Assembly: GCA_036394195.1 (NCBI GenBank)
Contig: DASWFO010000218.1
Coordinates: 1-5,470, forward strand
DNA from: DATJPD01 sp036394195
Lineage (GTDB): Bacteria > Pseudomonadota > Alphaproteobacteria > CACIAM-22H2
Length of the DNA stretch: 5,470 nucleotides
Direction of reading: 5' to 3'
Positions 1 to 5,252 of this stretch are shown in pieces (position 1 is the stretch's first letter; every line of letters begins with the position of its first letter). The position numbers were made by a program, and so were the translations under genes. The notes below the pieces were generated by a model. The model saw nothing but the letters and a program-made list of their open reading frames with translations, was not told where the DNA came from and ran no database searches.

Positions 1-2645
1 CGCTGCTTGCGCCTGGGCTGTGCCCGGGTCTTGCGCTTCTCCGCCAAGGTCGACAGGTGGTCGTCGAAGCTGCGGGTCGCCACCTTGGCCATCAGGTCGA
101 GGCCATCGAAGGCATCGCCGGCATAGGCCACGCGGCCGCAGCCATAGGCCTTGACGCAATCCTCCTCGACATAGGCCCGGGTCAGTGCCGCACCGCCCAG
201 CAGCACCGGGAACTCGACGCCCTCGCGGGTCATCTGCTCCAGGTTCTCGCGCATGATCACCGTCGACTTCACCAGCAGGCCGGACATGCCGATGGCGTCG
301 GCGTTGTTCTCGTTCGCCGCCGCCAGGATGTTGCCGATCGGCTGCTTGATGCCGAGGTTGATCACCTTGTAGCCGTTGTTGGTCAGGATGATGTCGACCA
401 GGTTCTTGCCGATGTCGTGCACGTCGCCCTTCACCGTGGCGAGCACGATGGTGCCCTTCTGCTGGCCCTCGATGCGCTCCATGAACTTTTCCAGATGCGC
501 CACCGCGGCCTTCATGGTCTCGGCCGACTGCAGCACGAACGGGAGCTGCATCTTGCCCGAGCCGAACAGGTCGCCGACCACCTTCATGCCGTCGAGCAGG
601 TGGGTGTTGATGATGTCGAGCGGCTTGTAGCTCTTCATCGCCAGGTCCAGATCCTCGACCAGGCCGAGCTTGTCGCCGTCGACGATGCGGTTCTTCAGCC
701 GCTCCTCGACCGCCTCGGCGCGCTTGCGGGTCGCCTTGGCCTCGGCGGCGCGGTCCTGGAACAGCGCAATGAACGCCTGGAGCGGATCGTAGCCTTCCCG
801 TCGGCGGTCGAAGATCAAATCCTCGGCGGTCTGCACCTCTTCGGGCGCGATCTTGTGCAGCGGCATGATCTTGGAGTGGTGCAGGATGGCGCCGGTGAGG
901 CCGCGCTTCAGCGCGTGGTCGAGCATCACCGAGTTCAGCACGTGGCGCGCCGGCGGGTTGAGGCCGAACGAGATGTTCGACAGCCCGAGGATGATCTGCA
1001 CCTCGGGCAGGGCGGCGCGGATGCGCTCGATCCCCTCCAGGGTCCACAGGCCGAGCTTGCGGTCGTCCTCGTTGCCGGTGGCGATGGTGAAGGTCAAGGG
1101 ATCGATCAGGAGATCGTGCGGCTTCAGGCCGTGCCGGGTGCAGGCGAAGTCGACCAGGCGACGGGCGACCGCCACCTTCTGGTCGACGGTCTTGGCCATG
1201 CCCTGCTCGTCGATGGTGAGCGCCACCACCGCGGCGCCGAAGCGCTTGGCCAGCTTCACGCGGGCCTCGGCCGGCTTCTCGCCGTCCTCGAAGTTGATCG
1301 AGTTCAGGATCGCCTTGCCGCCGTACAGCTTCAGCGCCGACTCAAGGACCGGCAATTCGGTGGAGTCGATCACCAGAGGTGCGGTGACCGAGCCGCGCAT
1401 GCGCCCGATGACCTCGTTCATCTCCTTCACCTCGTCGCGGCCGACGAAGGCGGTGCAGACGTCGAGGGCGTGGCTGCCCTCCTTCACCTGCTCGCGGCCC
1501 ATGGCGACGCAGCCCTCCCAGTCGCCGCGCTCCTGCAGCTCGCGCCATTTCCTGGAGCCGTTGGCGTTGCAGCGCTCGCCGATGGAGAGATAGGCGTTCT
1601 CCTGGCGCAAGGGCATCTGGTGGTAGAGCGAGGCGACCGAGGGCACCCACAGCGAGGTGCGCGCCTTGGGCTTGGGCCTGAGGCCGTCCGAGGCGTGCTT
1701 GCGCAGCATGGCGTCGAGGGCGGCGATATGGGCTTCGTCGGTGCCGCAGCAGCCGCCGATCAGGTTGATGCCGTCTTCCTGCATGAAGCGTTCGAGCCAC
1801 CTGGCGAGGTCGTTGGGCGCCAGCGGATAATGGGTCTTGCCGTCGACCAGCTCGGGCAGGCCGGCGTTGGGCTGGATCGAGATCAGGCCCGGCCAGTTCT
1901 CGGCCAGCCACTTCACGTGCTCGGCCATCTCCTGCGGCCCGGTCGCGCAATTCAAACCCATCACCGGCACGTCGAGCGCGTCGATGACGGTGGCGGCGGC
2001 GGCGATGTCGGCGCCGACCAGCAACGTGCCGGTGGTCTCGACCGTGACCTGGACGATGATCGGAATGTCGTCGCTGCCGCCGGGCTTGCGGCCGGCCTCC
2101 AGTTTCGCGCGCTTCACCGCATTGACCGCGGCCTTGATCTGCAGCGGGTCCTGGCAGGTCTCGATCAGGATGCCGTCGACGGCGCCGTCGAGCAGGCCCT
2201 TGGCCTGGACCGCGAGCGCGTCTTCCAGGGTCTGGTAGTCGATATGGCCGAGCGACGGCAGCTTGGTGCCGGGGCCTATGGATCCAAGGACAAATCTGGG
2301 CCGATTGTCTTGCGGATGGGCCCGGCGGAACTCTTCGATGACGTCGCGCGCCAAGCCGGCGGCGGTCTTGTTGAGGTCGTAGGCGAGGTCCTGCAGGCCG
2401 AACTCGCCCAACGTGATCGGCGAGCCGCCGAAGGTGTTGGTCTGGATGACGTCGGCGCCGGCCGCGAGGTAGCCGCGATGCAGCTCGCGCACGAGGTCGG
2501 GCCGCGACTTGTTCAGGATCTCGGTGCAGTTCTCATGCCCGAGATAATCGCGCTCCACGTCGAGCGTGAGCGCCTGGACGCGGCTACCGGTGCCGCCGTC
2601 GCAGAGGAGGACGTGATCGCGAAGGGCGTCGAGAAGTTTAGACAT
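1..2645 (-). CDS. metH: Cobalamin-dependent methionine synthase MetH (3' end outside window)
   Basis: Cytoplasmic 5-methyltetrahydrofolate:homocysteine methyltransferase, the last step of methionine synthesis. The visible 881 codons are uninterrupted. Residues about 1-325 form the homocysteine domain, with Zn ligands C233 (GLNCATG) and C299-C300 (GGCCGT). Residues about 350-620 form the pterin-binding domain, starting at IGERCNANGS (355-364). The cap module contains LFGSGKMQLP (693-702). The B12 domain has DVHDIGK with D741 and axial ligand H743, plus S794 in MSGLLVKS, matching the E. coli Asp757/His759/Ser810 triad with a constant offset. Family members are usually about 1,200 residues, so the C-terminal SAM-binding reactivation domain, if present, lies beyond the left edge. 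The ATG at 2645 is forced: an in-frame TGA lies two codons upstream (2649-2651). No good Shine-Dalgarno precedes it. It follows metF on the same strand after 297 nt of repeats. The variant pterin signature (Cys359, LDVCTAFVGRDE) is, from memory, typical of alphaproteobacterial MetH. Family assignment is essentially certain. Confidence 0.97.
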   Translation of the reverse strand, partial: MSKLLDALRDHVLLCDGGTGSRVQALTLDVERDYLGHENCTEILNKSRPDLVRELHRGYLAAGADVIQTNTFGGSPITLGEFGLQDLAYDLNKTAAGLARDVIEEFRRAHPQDNRPRFVLGSIGPGTKLPSLGHIDYQTLEDALAVQAKGLLDGAVDGILIETCQDPLQIKAAVNAVKRAKLEAGRKPGGSDDIPIIVQVTVETTGTLLVGADIAAAATVIDALDVPVMGLNCATGPQEMAEHVKWLAENWPGLISIQPNAGLPELVDGKTHYPLAPNDLARWLERFMQEDGINLIGGCCGTDEAHIAALDAMLRKHASDGLRPKPKARTSLWVPSVASLYHQMPLRQENAYLSIGERCNANGSRKWRELQERGDWEGCVAMGREQVKEGSHALDVCTAFVGRDEVKEMNEVIGRMRGSVTAPLVIDSTELPVLESALKLYGGKAILNSINFEDGEKPAEARVKLAKRFGAAVVALTIDEQGMAKTVDQKVAVARRLVDFACTRHGLKPHDLLIDPLTFTIATGNEDDRKLGLWTLEGIERIRAALPEVQIILGLSNISFGLNPPARHVLNSVMLDHALKRGLTGAILHHSKIMPLHKIAPEEVQTAEDLIFDRRREGYDPLQAFIALFQDRAAEAKATRKRAEAVEERLKNRIVDGDKLGLVEDLDLAMKSYKPLDIINTHLLDGMKVVGDLFGSGKMQLPFVLQSAETMKAAVAHLEKFMERIEGQQKGTIVLATVKGDVHDIGKNLVDIILTNNGYKVINLGIKQPIGNILAAANENNADAIGMSGLLVKSTVIMRENLEQMTREGVEFPVLLGGAALTRAYVEEDCVKAYGCGRVAYAGDAFDGLDLMAKVATRSFDDHLSTLAEKRKTRAQPRRKQ

Positions 2646-2661
2646 GCTTCAAAGCCTAGAA

Positions 2662-2905
2662 GTGAACCACAGAGGCACAGAGATCACAGAGACAGGATGA
2701 AGAGTTTCACCGCAGAAGTCGCAGAGGAGAACGCGGAGAACGCAGAGTCTTTTCCGTCATCGCGAGAAGCGCAGCGACGACGCGATCCAGACTCCTGGAT
2801 TGCTTCGCCCAAAGTCCTGCAAGGGGAGAAGCCCCTTGCAAACCCGGGCTCGCAATGACGAAGGACAATCATCATCTCTGTGCTCTCTGTGTCTCTGTGG
2901 TGAAA
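2662..2905. repeat. Composite intergenic repeat with inverted CACAGAG-type arms
   Basis: Fills most of the metF-metH gap. Three related blocks are visible. Block 1 (2662-2692, plus strand) has CACAGAG units. Block 2 (2706-2747, plus strand) is a diverged version starting TTCACCGCAGAAG. Block 3 (2871-2905) is the same motif on the minus strand, whose reverse complement starts TTTCACCACAGAGACACAGA. Blocks 1 and 3 are therefore imperfect inverted repeats flanking block 2 and a second palindromic element. Similar CACAGAG intergenic repeats are common in bacterial genomes (recalled, not searched). Spurious proteins with RDTESTE-like strings arise from them, and one such frame exists here on the minus strand. 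No transposase is present. It could be a small non-autonomous element or several independent insertions. Confidence 0.75.
2756..2859. repeat. Nested palindromic repeat, GTCATtGCGAG termini
   Basis: A 104-bp element lying inside the CACAGAG composite. Its ends are near-perfect 11-bp inverted repeats: GTCATCGCGAG at 2756-2766 and CTCGCAATGAC at 2849-2859, one mismatch. Inside are an ATCCAG/CTGGAT stem (2785-2790 with 2795-2800, extended by a G-T wobble and a C-G pair) and a perfect 8-bp hairpin GCAAGGGG/CCCCTTGC (2819-2826 with 2832-2839, 5-nt loop). The termini and the CTGGATTGCTTCG string resemble a very widespread class of bacterial intergenic palindromes. The element would form strong RNA structure in any metF-metH transcript. 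Confidence 0.75.
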
Positions 2906-2912
2906 TTTCTGG

Positions 2913-2932
2913 ATGCCGGCTTTCGCCGGCAT
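2913..2932. repeat. GC hairpin just 3' of metF
   Basis: A perfect 8-bp stem (ATGCCGGC/GCCGGCAT) with a 4-nt loop TTTC, ending 14 bp from the metF stop codon. The flanking TGGATGCCGGC...GGCATGACGA string matches the common TGGATTCCCGC...GGGAATGACG style of intergenic palindrome, so it is probably a dispersed repeat. On the minus strand the stem is followed by CCAGAAATTT rather than a clean U-tract, so it is a poor intrinsic terminator; it could still protect the metF mRNA 3' end. Confidence 0.7.
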
Positions 2933-2945
2933 GACGAGAAAGAGG

Positions 2946-3854
2946 TCATGCGTTGGCGACTTTTTTCGCTTCCACCGGCTTCGGGCGGAGGCCGAGGATG
3001 TGGCAGATGGCGAAGGTCAGGTCGGCGCGGTTCAGGGTGTAGAAGTGGAATTCGGAGACGCCGTATTCCTGCAGGCGGCGGCACTGCTCGGCGGCGACGG
3101 TGGCGGCGACCAGCTTGCGGGTCTCGGGATCGTCGTCGAGGCCCTCGAACAGCTCGGCCATCCACGCCGGCACGCGGGTGCCGCAGGCGCCGCTGAACTT
3201 GACCACGGTCGCGAAGTTGGTCACCGGCAGGATGCCGGGGGTCACCGGGGCGGTGATGCCGGCGCGCGCGGCGCGGTCGCGAAAGCGCAGGAAGGTGTCG
3301 ATGTCGAAGAAATACTGGGTGATGGCGCGGGTGGCGCCGGCATCCAGTTTCCGTTTCAGATTGTCGAGATCGAACTCGGCGTTGGGCGCGTCGGGATGGC
3401 ACTCGGGATACGCCGCGCACGAGATCTCGAAATCGCCGATCTTCTTCAGGCCGGCGATGAGCTCGGCCGCGTAGGGATAGCCGCCGGGATGCGGCGCATA
3501 CCTGGTGCCGGGGGCCGCGTCGCCGCGCAGCGCCACGATGTGGCGGATGCCGGACGCCCAGTAGTCGCGGGCGACCTGGTTGACCTCGTCCTGGGTGGCG
3601 CCGACGCAGGTCAGGTGCGCCGCCGCGTGCAGCGCCGTCTCGGCCTCGATGCGGCGCACGGTGGCGTGCGTGCGCTCGCGGGTCGAGCCGCCGGCGCCAT
3701 AGGTCACCGACACGAAGCGCGGGCCCAGCGGCTCCAGCCGCTTCACCGCCTGCCAGAGCTGCTGCTCCATCGCCTCGGTCTTGGGCGGGAAGAACTCGAA
3801 GGAGACCCTTAACGCGGCAGCGTTCCTGGTTCCGCCGATGAGGCCGTTAGACAT
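2946..3854 (-). CDS. metF: 5,10-methylenetetrahydrofolate reductase MetF
   Basis: A 302-residue cytoplasmic FAD-dependent TIM-barrel enzyme that reduces 5,10-methylene-THF to 5-methyl-THF, the methyl donor for MetH. Family hallmarks in order: FEFFPPKT at 19-26 with the catalytic Glu20 (E. coli Glu28), VTYGAGGSTRERT (50-62), HLTCVGATQDE (80-90), ALRGD with Asp112 (E. coli Asp120), CAAYPECHPDAP (146-157), ITQYFFD with Gln180 (E. coli Gln183), TPGILPVTN (205-213), and C-terminal FHFYTLNRADLTFAICHILG (269-288). Length matches the bacterial family. The ATG at 3854 is chosen because AAGGAGG lies 5 nt upstream. The frame stays open to 3917, but that 21-residue extension (MWGWWGGHMRG...) is non-conserved in style and overlaps a hairpin. 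metF lies between the regulator and metH on the same strand. Assignment is secure. Confidence 0.97.
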   Translation of the reverse strand: MSNGLIGGTRNAAALRVSFEFFPPKTEAMEQQLWQAVKRLEPLGPRFVSVTYGAGGSTRERTHATVRRIEAETALHAAAHLTCVGATQDEVNQVARDYWASGIRHIVALRGDAAPGTRYAPHPGGYPYAAELIAGLKKIGDFEISCAAYPECHPDAPNAEFDLDNLKRKLDAGATRAITQYFFDIDTFLRFRDRAARAGITAPVTPGILPVTNFATVVKFSGACGTRVPAWMAELFEGLDDDPETRKLVAATVAAEQCRRLQEYGVSEFHFYTLNRADLTFAICHILGLRPKPVEAKKVANA

Positions 3855-3859
3855 TGATC

Positions 3860-3866
3860 CCTCCTT
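3860..3866 (-). promoter_or_regulatory. Strong Shine-Dalgarno of metF
   Basis: The minus strand reads AAGGAGG, 5 nt before the ATG at 3854. It is the strongest ribosome-binding site in the window and decides the start over the longer open frame that begins at 3917. Confidence 0.9.
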
Positions 3867-3883
3867 CGCCGCGTGTTCTGGCC

Positions 3884-3925
3884 GCCCTCGCATGTGGCCG
3901 CCCCACCAACCCCACATGCTCGGGC
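3884..3925. repeat. Imperfect hairpin in the metF leader
   Basis: GCATGTGG (3890-3897) pairs with CCACATGC (3912-3919). After a 2-bp mismatch, GCCC (3884-3887) pairs with GGGC (3922-3925). The loop is 14 nt. The base of the stem is 17 nt upstream of the metF Shine-Dalgarno, so it would fold in the 5' leader of a metF message. It may be a dispersed-repeat fragment or a leader structure; the sequence alone does not decide. Confidence 0.6.
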
Positions 3926-3928
3926 GGG

Positions 3929-3950
3929 CGAACGCGCATCCGCGCGTTCG
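3929..3950. repeat. 8-bp perfect hairpin, metF leader
   Basis: CGAACGCG (3929-3936) pairs with CGCGTTCG (3943-3950) around the 6-nt loop CATCCG. It adjoins the hairpin at 3884-3925 and lies in non-coding DNA between the regulator and metF. Confidence 0.65.
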
Positions 3951-3979
3951 GGTGACTCACACCGAGGCCGGGTCCCGGT

Positions 3980-4016
3980 CGTTCCACTGCATGACGCGCG
4001 CGTTGGAACGCGCGCG
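3980..4016. repeat. GC-rich hairpin with a competing alternative stem
   Basis: CGCGCGCGTT (3995-4004) and AACGCGCGCG (4007-4016) are perfect 10-bp inverted repeats separated by 2 nt. The segment TGGAACG (4004-4010) is also exactly complementary to CGTTCCA (3980-3986), so the two pairings exclude each other. No coding potential is apparent here. It could belong to the same dispersed element as the neighbouring hairpins. Confidence 0.6.
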
Positions 4017-4035
4017 CCTCTTCGATAACGAATGC

Positions 4036-4122
4036 ACCCCCACCCCATCCCTCCCCCGTCAAGGGGGAGGGGGATTCTTTGTTGTTCCCTCCCCCCTTGC
4101 GGGGGAGGGTTAGGGTGGGGGG
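4036..4122. repeat. Two-arm C/G-rich palindromic intergenic repeat
   Basis: Two homologous arms face each other around a TTCTTTGTTGTT-like spacer. Each arm has its own perfect 9-bp hairpin with the same stem, CCCTCCCCC/GGGGGAGGG: 4049-4057 with 4063-4071, and 4087-4095 with 4101-4109. The outer parts also match in inverted orientation (CCCCCACCCC... versus ...GGGTGGGGGG). Four-run G tracts give a quadruplex motif on each strand: plus strand 4101-4122 (runs of 5, 3, 3, 6) and minus strand opposite 4037-4057 (runs of 5, 3, 4, 5). It starts about 18 nt past the regulator stop codon. It resembles the dispersed CCCTCCCCCGCAAGGGGG repeats of many proteobacteria, and may hinder read-through into metF. 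Confidence 0.8.
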
Positions 4123-4139
4123 TTCGGAAAACATCGGCA

Positions 4140-5144
4140 TCACTCCGCCGCGACCGTTTCTCGCGCGGATGACGCGACGGGGTGGGCCGGTTTGTCGGCG
4201 GACCAGATGCTGACGGTGAGCTGGCCGCCGGGCAGATGCGTGACCGGCAGCGGGCTGAGGCCGGCGTCGCGGATCCAGCCGGCGATCTCGGGATCGGCGA
4301 AGCCGAGGCGGCGATGGGCGTGCTCGCGGCGCAGATGGTCGAGCTCGTGCGGCGCGAAATCGGCGATCACCAGGCGGCCGCCGGGGCGCAGCACGCGCGC
4401 CGCCTCGCCGATCACCCGGCCGGGATCGTCGGCGAAGTGCAGCACCTGGTGGATGGTCACGGCGTCGAAGCTCGGGCCCGGCCACGGCAGCCGGTACATG
4501 TCGCCCTGGCGCACGCTGCAGTTCCGCAAGGTGGTGCGGGCGAGATTGGCGCGGGCCACGGACAGCATCTCGCGCGACAGGTCGATGCCGGTCGCGTTGG
4601 CGCCGCGGTCGCCGAACAGCTCGAGGATGCGGCCGGTGCCGGTGCCGATGTCGAGCAGCTCAAACGCCGGTCCCCGTGGGCGCTCGGCGGGCAGCAGCGC
4701 CAGCAGCGCCCGCTCGACCTCGCGCTCGTCGATGTGGAGCGAGCGGATCTCGTTCCAATGCGCGGCGTTGCGGCGGAAATATTCGGCGGCGGCCCCCGCG
4801 CGCTCCTCGCGCACGGCGAGGTAGCCCTGGAGATCGCGGGCCAGCACCGGGTCGTCGGTGGGCAGCATGTCGACCAGGCGGCGGGCGACGGCGGCGCCCT
4901 CGCCCCCCTCGCCGTGAACGTTCCGCGCCAGGCGGTAGAACACCCAGCTGCCCTCGGGCAGGCGCTCGAGCAGGCCGGCGTCGCAGAGCAGCTTCAGATG
5001 GCGCGACACCCGGGGCTGGCTCTGGCCGAGAATCCCGGTGAGCTCGCTGACCGTCATCTCGCCCTGGGCGAGCAGCGCCAGCAGCCGCAGGCGGGTGGGC
5101 TCGGCGCCGGCTTTCAGCCCCTCAAGAAGACCCGTCAAACCCAT
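4140..5144 (-). CDS. ArsR-family regulator fused to a SAM-dependent methyltransferase domain
   Basis: A 334-residue soluble two-domain protein. Residues about 5-90 form an ArsR winged helix: EPTRLRLLALL (15-25), TVSELTGILG (31-40), recognition helix QSQPRVSRHLKLL (41-53), wing GSWVFYRLA (65-73). Residues about 125-310 form a class I methyltransferase fold: motif I DIGTGTG (165-171), acidic GIDLS (D188), GDMYRLP (D215), HQVLHFADDP (242-251) and RPGGRLVIADF (263-273). The ArsR metal-site ELCVC motif is absent, and the whole protein has only two cysteines (C54, C209), so metal sensing is unlikely. Placement upstream of metF-metH on the same strand suggests control of the methionine cycle. The ArsR regulator SahR, described as responding to S-adenosylhomocysteine in Proteobacteria, is the closest functional precedent I recall; applying it here is inference. 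Whether the methyltransferase domain is catalytic or only a ligand sensor cannot be seen. Start supported by AAGGA 6 nt upstream. Confidence 0.92.
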   Translation of the reverse strand: MGLTGLLEGLKAGAEPTRLRLLALLAQGEMTVSELTGILGQSQPRVSRHLKLLCDAGLLERLPEGSWVFYRLARNVHGEGGEGAAVARRLVDMLPTDDPVLARDLQGYLAVREERAGAAAEYFRRNAAHWNEIRSLHIDEREVERALLALLPAERPRGPAFELLDIGTGTGRILELFGDRGANATGIDLSREMLSVARANLARTTLRNCSVRQGDMYRLPWPGPSFDAVTIHQVLHFADDPGRVIGEAARVLRPGGRLVIADFAPHELDHLRREHAHRRLGFADPEIAGWIRDAGLSPLPVTHLPGGQLTVSIWSADKPAHPVASSARETVAAE

Positions 5145-5150
5145 CGGCAG

Positions 5151-5155
5151 TCCTT
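5151..5155 (-). promoter_or_regulatory. Shine-Dalgarno of the ArsR-methyltransferase gene
   Basis: The minus strand reads AAGGA, 6 nt before the ATG at 5144. This supports that start, which gives an N-terminus of normal length for an ArsR domain. Confidence 0.8.
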
Positions 5156-5181
5156 ATCTATCGCCAGCTATTGCCCAAAAC

Positions 5182-5194
5182 GGCCGAACCGGCC
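5182..5194. other. Short leader stem-loop
   Basis: GGCCG (5182-5186) and CGGCC (5190-5194) pair around AAC. On the minus strand the stem is followed by GTTTTGGG. If transcription starts near the palindrome at 5207-5228, this stem falls in the regulator mRNA leader. The stem is short and the U-run weak, so I do not call it a terminator. Confidence 0.35.
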
Positions 5195-5206
5195 AAATCA
5201 TCCGCT

Positions 5207-5228
5207 GACATAAACATATCTTTATATC
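5207..5228. promoter_or_regulatory. Palindromic operator candidate for the ArsR-type regulator
   Basis: A 22-bp imperfect palindrome with core ATAAACATATCTTTAT (5210-5225). Read against its own reverse complement, 18 of 22 positions match in the full site and 14 of 16 in the core. It stands out as an AT-rich island in GC-rich DNA, 62 nt upstream of the regulator start codon. ArsR-family dimers bind such AT-rich palindromes, usually over the promoter, so autoregulation is the simplest interpretation. It resembles the ATAAAGATATCTTTAT style of site I associate with SahR; that match is from memory. Confidence 0.7.
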
Positions 5229-5252
5229 TGCGACCAGTTATTTTTCTGTGAA
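5223..5252 (-). promoter_or_regulatory. Candidate promoter of the regulator gene
   Basis: On the minus strand, TTCACA (5252-5247) and GATATA (5228-5223) are separated by 18 nt, a plausible -35/-10 pair. The -10 overlaps the palindrome, so a bound repressor would block it. Transcription would start near 5215, leaving about 70 nt of leader. The -35 is a partial match and other -10 choices in this AT-rich stretch are possible. Confidence 0.4.

Noticed and set aside
1342..1950. Minus-strand open frame of 202 codons within metH
   Set aside because: Out of frame with metH, rich in Arg, Ala and Pro, and inside the essential homocysteine and pterin domains.
1..2645. Frameshift or pseudogene in metH
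   Set aside because: Conserved motifs from the start codon to the B12 domain all fall in one frame without a stop; the gene is cut only by the window edge.
57..2858. Long plus-strand open frame of 933 codons
   Set aside because: It lies exactly codon-opposite metH. GC-rich codons rarely give stops in that register, and the product (rich in H, L, G, A, R, V, D) has no recognisable domain; it then runs into the repeats.
2662..2905. CRISPR-like array from repeated CACAGAG units
   Set aside because: Units are irregular, diverged and in both orientations, with no equal-length spacers and no cas genes.
2684..2932. Minus-strand 82-codon frame starting MPAKAGIQ with RDTESTE
   Set aside because: These strings come from translating the dispersed repeats; such frames are often mis-annotated as hypothetical proteins.
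2913..3812. Plus-strand open frame of 299 codons opposite metF
   Set aside because: Antisense shadow of a clearly conserved metF, with low-complexity composition and no domain.
3847..4485. Minus-strand open frame of 212 codons across the regulator end and the gap
   Set aside because: Out of frame with the regulator and reads through the palindromic repeats; composition is typical of GC-rich noise.
4140..5144. Arsenite methyltransferase or arsenic-responsive ArsR
   Set aside because: ArsM needs several conserved cysteines and ArsR a CxC-type metal site; this protein has only C54 and C209, and the context is methionine synthesis.
5145..5210. SAM or SAH riboswitch ahead of the regulator
   Set aside because: The leader is only about 70 nt with one 5-bp stem; I could not recognise a SAM-II, SAM/SAH or SAH riboswitch pattern. 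A covariance-model scan would settle it.
4182..5213. Plus-strand open frame of 343 codons opposite the regulator
   Set aside because: Antisense shadow; it would also run through the regulator's promoter leader, and has no recognisable domain.
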